From: Paratinospora sagittata
Taxonomy: Eukaryota > Streptophyta > Magnoliopsida > Ranunculales > Menispermaceae
DNA length: 64,000 bases
Assembly (NCBI GenBank): GCA_035771175.1
Contig: JAYMFD010003428.1
Span: forward strand, 1 to 64,000
Direction of reading: 5' to 3'
Shown here: positions 58,205 through 64,000 of the stretch, one piece after another
Position numbering within the stretch: position 1 is the first letter of the stretch
Layout of the letters: every line of letters starts with the position of its first letter
The notes under the pieces: generated by a model
Databases searched by the model: none
The model's input: only the letters and a program-made list of their open reading frames with translations
What the model was told of the DNA's origin: nothing
Program-made: the position numbers and the translations under genes

Positions 58205-61200
58205 CCTCAAACACATTTTCTAAGTAAATTTAGTTCATTTAAACCAAAATTTGATATTTAGGGGTCAAAAATTCGTCTGGATATTGGAAAAGAGTTCCAT
58301 CTATTCCGGGGCTTCCTAGAAGGATATTGGGACTCGCTCAAAGAGTTGGTGGAGAAAGCAATCTGGTGGATTGGTAGCGATTGCCTCGAACACATTTTCT
58401 AAGTAAATTTAGTTCATTTAAACCAAAATTTGATATTTAGGGGTCAAAAAGTCATCGGGATGTTCGAACGGAGTTCCATCTATTCTGGGGGGTTGCTAGA
58501 AGGATATTGGAACTCGCTTAAAGAGTAGGTGGAGAAAGCAATCCGGTGGATTAATCGCGATTGCCTCAAACACATTTATAAGTAAATTTAGTTCATTTAA
58601 ACCAAAATTTGAGATTTGGGGGTCAAAAATTCACCGGGATATTGGAACGGAGTTCCATCTATTCCGGGGCTTCCTAGAAGGATATTGGGACTCGCTCAAA
58701 GAGTTGGTGGAGAAAGCAATCTGGTGGATTGGTCGCGATTTCCTCAAACACATTTTCTAAGTAAATTTAGTTCATTTAAACGAAAATTTGAGATTTGGGG
58801 GTCAAAAATTCACCGGGATATTGGAACGGAGTTCCATCTATTCCGGGGCTTCCTAAAAGGATATTGGGACTCGCTCAAAGAGTTGGTGGAGAAAGTAATA
58901 TGGTGGATTGGTAGCGATTGCCTCAAACACATTTTCTAAGTAAATTTAGTTCATTTAAACCAAAATTTGATATTTAGGGGTCAAAAGTTCATCTGGATAT
59001 TGGAAAAGAGTTCCATCTATTCTGGGGGGTTGTTCGAAGGATATTGGGACTCGCTTAAAGAGTAGGTGGTGAAAGCAATCCGGTGGATTGGTCGCGATTG
59101 CCTCAATTTCTTTTTCAAAGTATATTTAGTTCATTTAAACCAAAGTTTTAGATTTGGGGGTCAAAAATTCTCCGGGATATTGGAATGGAGTTCCATCTAT
59201 TCTGGGGATTCCTAGAAGGATATTGGGACTCTCTCAAAGAGTTGGTGGAGAAAGCAATCTGGTGGATTGGTAGCGATTGCCTCAAACACATTTTCTAAGT
59301 AAATTTAGTTCATTTAAACCAAAATTTGATATTTAGGGGTCAAAAGTTCATCTGGATATTGGAAAAGAGTTCCATCTATTCTGGGGGGTTGTTCGAAGGA
59401 TATTGGGACTCGCTTAAAGAGTAGGTGGTGAAAGCAATCCGGTGGATTGGTCGCGATTGCCTCAATTTCTTTTTCAAAGTATATTTAGTTCATTTAAACC
59501 AAAGTTTTAGATTTGGGGGTCAAAAATTCTCCGGGATATTGGAATGGAGTTCCATCTATTCTGGGGATTCCTAGAAGGATATTGGGACTCTCTCAAAGAG
59601 TTGGTGGAGAAAGGAATCTGGTGGATTGGTAGCGATTGCCTCAAACACATTTTCTAAGTAAATTTAGTTCATTTAAACCAAAATTTGATATTTAGGGGTC
59701 AAAAATTCATCGGGATGTTCGAACGGAGTTCCATCTATTCTGGGGGGTTGCTAGAAGGATATTGGGACTCGCTTAAAGAGTAGGTGGAGAAAGCAATCCG
59801 GTGGATTGATCGCGATTGCCTCAAACACATTTTCTAAGTAAATTTAGTTCATTTAAACCAAAATTTGAGATTTGGGGGTCAAAAATTCACCGGGATATTG
59901 GAACGGAGTTCCATCTATTCCGGGGCTTCCTAGAAGGATATTGGGACTCGCTCAAAGAGTTGGTGGAGAAAGCAATCTGGTGGATTGGTCGCGATTTCCT
60001 CAAACAAATTTTCTAAGTAAATTTAGTTCATTTAAACGAAAATTTGAGATTTCGGGGGTCAAAAATTCACCGGGATATTGGAACGGAGTTCCATCTATTC
60101 CGGGGCTTCCTAAAAGGATATTGGGACTCGCTCAAAGAGTTGGTGGAGAAAGTAATATGGTGGATTGGTAGCGATTGCCTCAAACACATTTTCTAAGTAA
60201 ATTTAGTTCATTTAAACCAAAATTTGATATTTAGAGGTCAAAAGTTCATTTGGATATTGGAAAAGAGTTCCATCTATTCTGGGGGGTTGTTCGAAGGATA
60301 TTGGGACTCGCTTAAAGAGTAGGTGGTGAAAGCAATCCGGTGGATTGGTCGCGATTGCCTCAATTTCTTTTTCAAAGTATATTTAGTTCATTTAAACCAA
60401 AGTTTTAGATTTGGGGGTCAAAAATTCTCCGGGATATTGGAATGGAGTTCCATCTATTCTGGGGATTCCTAGAAGGATATTGGGACTCTCTCAAAGAGTT
60501 GGTGGAGAAAGCAATCTGGTGGATTGGTAGCGATTGCCTCAAACAAATTTTCTAAGTAAATTTAGTTCATTTAAACCAAAATTTGATATTTAGGGGTCAA
60601 AAATTCATCGGGATGTTCGAACGGAGTTCCATCTATTCTGGGGGGTTGCTAGAAGGATATTGGGACTCGCTTAAAAAGTAGGTGGAGAAAGCAATCCGGT
60701 GGATTGATCGCGATTGCCTCAAACACATTTTCTAAGTAAATTTAGTTCATTTAAACCAAAATTTGAGATTTGGGGGTCAAAAATTCACCGGGATATTGGA
60801 ACGGAGTTCCATCTATTCCGGGGCTTCCTAGAAGGATATTGGGACTCGCTCAAAGAGTTGGTGGAGAAAGCAATCTGGTGGATTGGTAGCGATTGCCTCA
60901 AACACATTTTCTAAGTAAATTTAGTTCATTTAAACCAAAATTTGATATTTAGGGGTCAAAAATTCATCGGGATGTTCGAACGGAGTTCCATCTATTCTGG
61001 GGGGTTGCTAGAAGGATATTGGGACTCGCTTAAAGAGTAGGTGGAGAAAGCAATCCGGTGGATTGATCGCGATTGCCTCAAACACATTTTCTAAGTAAAT
61101 TTAGTTCATTTAAACCAAAATTTGAGATTTGGGGGTCAAAAATTCACCGGGATATTGGAACGGAGTTCCATCTATTCCGGGGCTTCCTAGAAGGATATTG

Positions 61201-62151
61201 GGACTCGCTCAAAGAGTTGGTGGAGAAAGCAATCTGGTGGATTGGTCGCGATTTCCTCAAACACATTTTCTAAGTAAATTTAGTTCATTTAAACGAAAAT
61301 TTGAGATTTGGGGGTCAAAAATTCACCGGGATATTGGAACGGAGTTCCATCTATTCCGGGGCTTCCTAAAAGGATATTGGGACTCGCTCAAAGAGTTGGT
61401 GGAGAAAGTAATATGGTGGATTGGTAGCGATTGCCTCAAACACATTTTCTAAGTAAATTTAGTTCATTTAAACCAAAATTTGATATTTAGAGGTCAAAAG
61501 TTCATCTGGATATTGGAAAAGAGTTCCATCTATTCTGGGGGGTTGTTCGAAGGATATTGGGACTCGCTTAAAGAGTAGGTGGTGAAAGCAATCCGGTGGA
61601 TTGGTCGCGATTGCCTCAATTTCTTTTTCAAAGTATATTTAGTTCATTTAAACCAAAGTTTTAGATTTGGGGGTCAAAAATTCTCCGGGATATTGGAATG
61701 GAGTTCCATCTATTCTGGGGATTCCTAGAAGGATATTGGGACTCTCTCAAAGAGTTGGTGGAGAAAGCAATCTGGTGGATTGGTAGCGATTGCCTCAAAC
61801 ACATTTTCTAAGTAAATTTAGTTCATTTAAACCAAAATTTGATATTTAGGGGTCAAAAATTCATCGGGATGTTCGAACGGAGTTCCATCTATTCTGGGGG
61901 GTTGCTAGAAGGATATTGGGACTCGCTTAAAGAGTAGGTGGAGAAAGCAATCCGGTGGATTGATCGCGATTGCCTCAAACACATTTTCTAAGTAAATTTA
62001 GTTCATTTAAACCAAAATTTGAGATTTGGGGGTCAAAAATTCACCGGGATATTGGAACGGAGTTCCATCTATTCCGGGGCTTCCTAGAAGGATATTGGGA
62101 CTCGCTCAAAGAGTTGGTGGAGAAAGCAATCTGGTGGATTGGTAGCGATTG
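58205..62151. repeat. Second HOR, copy beta: 22 monomers (3947 bp)
   Basis: The order is that of copy alpha without the six-monomer block. It shares gagaaaggaatc (59612), aaacaaattttc (60004), the agaggtc...catttgg variant (60233) and catttataag (58572). One extra C in gatttcggggg near 60053 is private. A change in ttaaaaagtagg near 60675 is also private. Confidence 0.92.
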
Positions 62152-64000
62152 CCTCAAACACATTTTCTAAGTAAATTTAGTTCATTTAAACCAAAATTTG
62201 ATATTTAGGGGTCAAAAATTCGTCTGGATATTGGAAAAGAGTTCCATCTATTCCGGGGCTTCCTAGAAGGATATTGGGACTCGCTCAAAGAGTTGGTGGA
62301 GAAAGCAATCTGGTGGATTGGTAGCGATTGCCTCGAACACATTTTCTAAGTAAATTTAGTTCATTTAAACCAAAATTTGATATTTAGGGGTCAAAAAGTC
62401 ATCGGGATGTTCGAACGGAGTTCCATCTATTCTGGGGGGTTGCTAGAAGGATATTGGAACTCGCTTAAAGAGTAGGTGGAGAAAGCAATCCGGTGGATTA
62501 ATCGCGATTGCCTCAAACACATTTATAAGTAAATTTAGTTCATTTAAACCAAAATTTGAGATTTGGGGGTCAAAAATTCACCGGGATATTGGAACGGAGT
62601 TCCATCTATTCCGGGGCTTCCTAGAAGGATATTGGGACTCGCTCAAAGAGTTGGTGGAGAAAGCAATCTGGTGGATTGGTCGCGATTTCCTCAAACACAT
62701 TTTCTAAGTAAATTTAGTTCATTTAAACGAAAATTTGAGATTTGGGGGTCAAAAATTCACCGGGATATTGGAACGGAGTTCCATCTATTCCGGGGCTTCC
62801 TAAAAGGATATTGGGACTCGCTCAAAGAGTTGGTGGAGAAAGTAATATGGTGGATTGGTAGCGATTGCCTCAAACACATTTTCTAAGTAAATTTAGTTCA
62901 TTTAAACCAAAATTTGATATTTAGGGGTCAAAAGTTCATCTGGATATTGGAAAAGAGTTCCATCTATTCTGGGGGGTTGTTCGAAGGATATTGGGACTCG
63001 CTTAAAGAGTAGGTGGTGAAAGCAATCCGGTGGATTGGTCGCGATTGCCTCAATTTCTTTTTCAAAGTATATTTAGTTCATTTAAACCAAAGTTTTAGAT
63101 TTGGGGGTCAAAAATTCTCCGGGATATTGGAATGGAGTTCCATCTATTCTGGGGATTCCTAGAAGGATATTGGGACTCTCTCAAAGAGTTGGTGGAGAAA
63201 GCAATCTGGTGGATTGGTAGCGATTGCCTCAAACACATTTTCTAAGTAAATTTAGTTCATTTAAACCAAAATTTGATATTTAGGGGTCAAAAGTTCATCT
63301 GGATATTGGAAAAGAGTTCCATCTTTTCTGGGGGGTTGTTCGAAGGATATTGGGACTCGCTTAAAGAGTAGGTGGTGAAAGCAATCCGGTGGATTGGTCG
63401 CGATTGCCTCAATTTCTTTTTCAAAGTATATTTAGTTCATTTAAACCAAAGTTTTAGATTTGGGGGTCAAAAATTCTCCGGGATATTGGAATGGAGTTCC
63501 ATCTATTCTGGGGATTCCTAGAAGGATATTGGGACTCTCTCAAAGAGTTGGTGGAGAAAGCAATCTGGTGGATTGGTAGCGATTGCCTCAAACACATTTT
63601 CTAAGTAAATTTAGTTCATTTAAACCAAAATTTGATATTTAGGGGTCAAAAATTCATCGGGATGTTCGAACGGAGTTCCATCTATTCTGGGGGGTTGCTA
63701 GAAGGATATTGGGACTCGCTTAAAGAGTAGGTGGAGAAAGCAATCCGGTGGATTGATCGCGATTGCCTCAAACACATTTTCTAAGTAAATTTAGTTCATT
63801 TAAACCAAAATTTGAGATTTGGGGGTCAAAAATTCACCGGGATATTGGAACGGAGTTCCATCTATTCCGGGGCTTCCTAGAAGGATATTGGGACTCGCTC
63901 AAAGAGTTGGTGGAGAAAGCAATCTGGTGGATTGGTCGCGATTTCCTCAAACAAATTTTCTAAGTAAATTTAGTTCATTTAAACGAAAATTTGAGATTTG
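62152..64000. repeat. Second HOR, copy gamma, cut by window end
   Basis: It repeats H-A4-B1-B-C-D-C-D-A1-B1 and enters the next B with its aaacgaaaa head. Differences from alpha and beta: tcttttctgg near 63323 in the second C, and gagaaagcaatc instead of gagaaaggaatc in the second D. The array continues beyond the window. Confidence 0.9.

Larger units (their letters stand above)
1..64000. repeat. Continuous ~179.4-bp satellite DNA array, all head-to-tail
   Basis: Every stretch of the window is a variant of one monomer. The anchor string cctcaaacac (or cctcaattt, cctcgaacac, cctcggacac) recurs every 179 or 180 bp from end to end, always in the same orientation. About 357 monomers fit. The conserved order in a monomer is: an A/T-rich block (aaattt, tttaaa, aaattt); tcaaaaattc; a ggaacggagttcc-type dyad; a tctattc-G-run; gaaggatattggga; gtggagaaagcaat; gcgattg. 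The window begins and ends inside the array. Tandem ~180-bp repeats with multi-level higher-order structure are typical of eukaryotic centromeric or pericentromeric satellites. I do not recognise the family, and the species cannot be inferred from the sequence. Confidence 0.98.

Noticed and set aside
298..63963. Recurrent open frames of about 60-84 codons, a few of 107 and one of 136 (52792-53202), giving peptides that begin MPQTHFLSKF or MGVKNSPGYW
   Set aside because: They are by-products of the repeat. The MPQTHF frames start at TTG (in gattgcctc), not ATG, and end at the same taa in ttttctaag. The repeat length (179/180) shifts frame from one monomer to the next. One-base indels make or break the longer ones. 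No promoter, RBS, splice or domain signal was seen.
1..64000. CRISPR array
   Set aside because: Regular spacing suggests it at first, but the whole 179/180-bp unit is repeated, with no short repeat and no unique spacers.
1..64000. rDNA spacer, telomeric repeat, or tRNA/5S gene clusters
   Set aside because: No rRNA, tRNA or 5S promoter boxes and no short telomere-type repeat are visible, and the monomer does not resemble 5S genes in sequence.
1..64000. Known satellites with similar unit length (human alpha 171 bp, Arabidopsis ~178 bp, maize 156 bp)
   Set aside because: The unit length alone is close to some, but I could not match the motif content (for example gaaggatattggga, ctattctggggggttg) to any of these. 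Family assignment would need a database search.

Overview
The whole 64 kb window is one uninterrupted head-to-tail satellite DNA array, with about 357 monomers averaging roughly 179.4 bp. I find no gene I can support, no RNA gene, no transposon, no CRISPR and no unique sequence. Both ends of the window lie inside the array, so the array is longer than what is shown. This indicates a eukaryotic nuclear genome (centromeric or heterochromatic block) assembled from long reads. I do not recognise the satellite family and cannot name the species. A reference monomer (5461-5640) is 40% G+C by direct count.

Monomers fall into two ancestral classes. 'Odd' monomers are 180 bp and carry a gttgctagaagg or gttgttcgaagg segment followed by cgcttaaagagtagg. 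'Even' monomers are 179 bp and carry ttcctagaagg followed by cgctcaaagagttgg. An odd-even dimer is 359 bp. I named subtypes by diagnostic bases. Odd: A1, A4, F, C, m1, m4. Even: B1, B1', B2, B3', D, E, H, m3. Two modules recur: a 4-mer A1-B1-C-D (718 bp) and a 7-mer A1-B1'-E-F-B2-C-D (1256 bp). They are combined into longer higher-order repeats (HORs).

Layout: 1-8872, 7-mer/4-mer mixture whose first ~4 kb is rich in 1-bp indels; 8873-9052, a hybrid monomer; 9053-18919, a series of 16-, 14-, 14- and 11-monomer HOR variants; 18920-28247, 7-mer/4-mer mixture with many hybrid monomers; 28248-32013, a 21-monomer linking block; 32014-52646, four copies of a 27-monomer HOR (4844 bp; copies are 39, 27, 27 and 22 monomers because of an internal 12-mer duplication and a 5-mer deletion); 52647-53183, three linking monomers; 53184-64000, a second HOR with copies of 28 and 22 monomers and a third cut by the window end.

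The most informative content is the visible record of how the array evolves: in-phase hybrid monomers at duplication and deletion junctions, a conversion-like dimer replacement inside an otherwise near-identical HOR copy, a two-monomer haplotype shared 55 kb apart, and one out-of-phase truncated monomer. Each monomer also carries a short dyad and phased A/T tracts, which could matter for chromatin; that part is inference.
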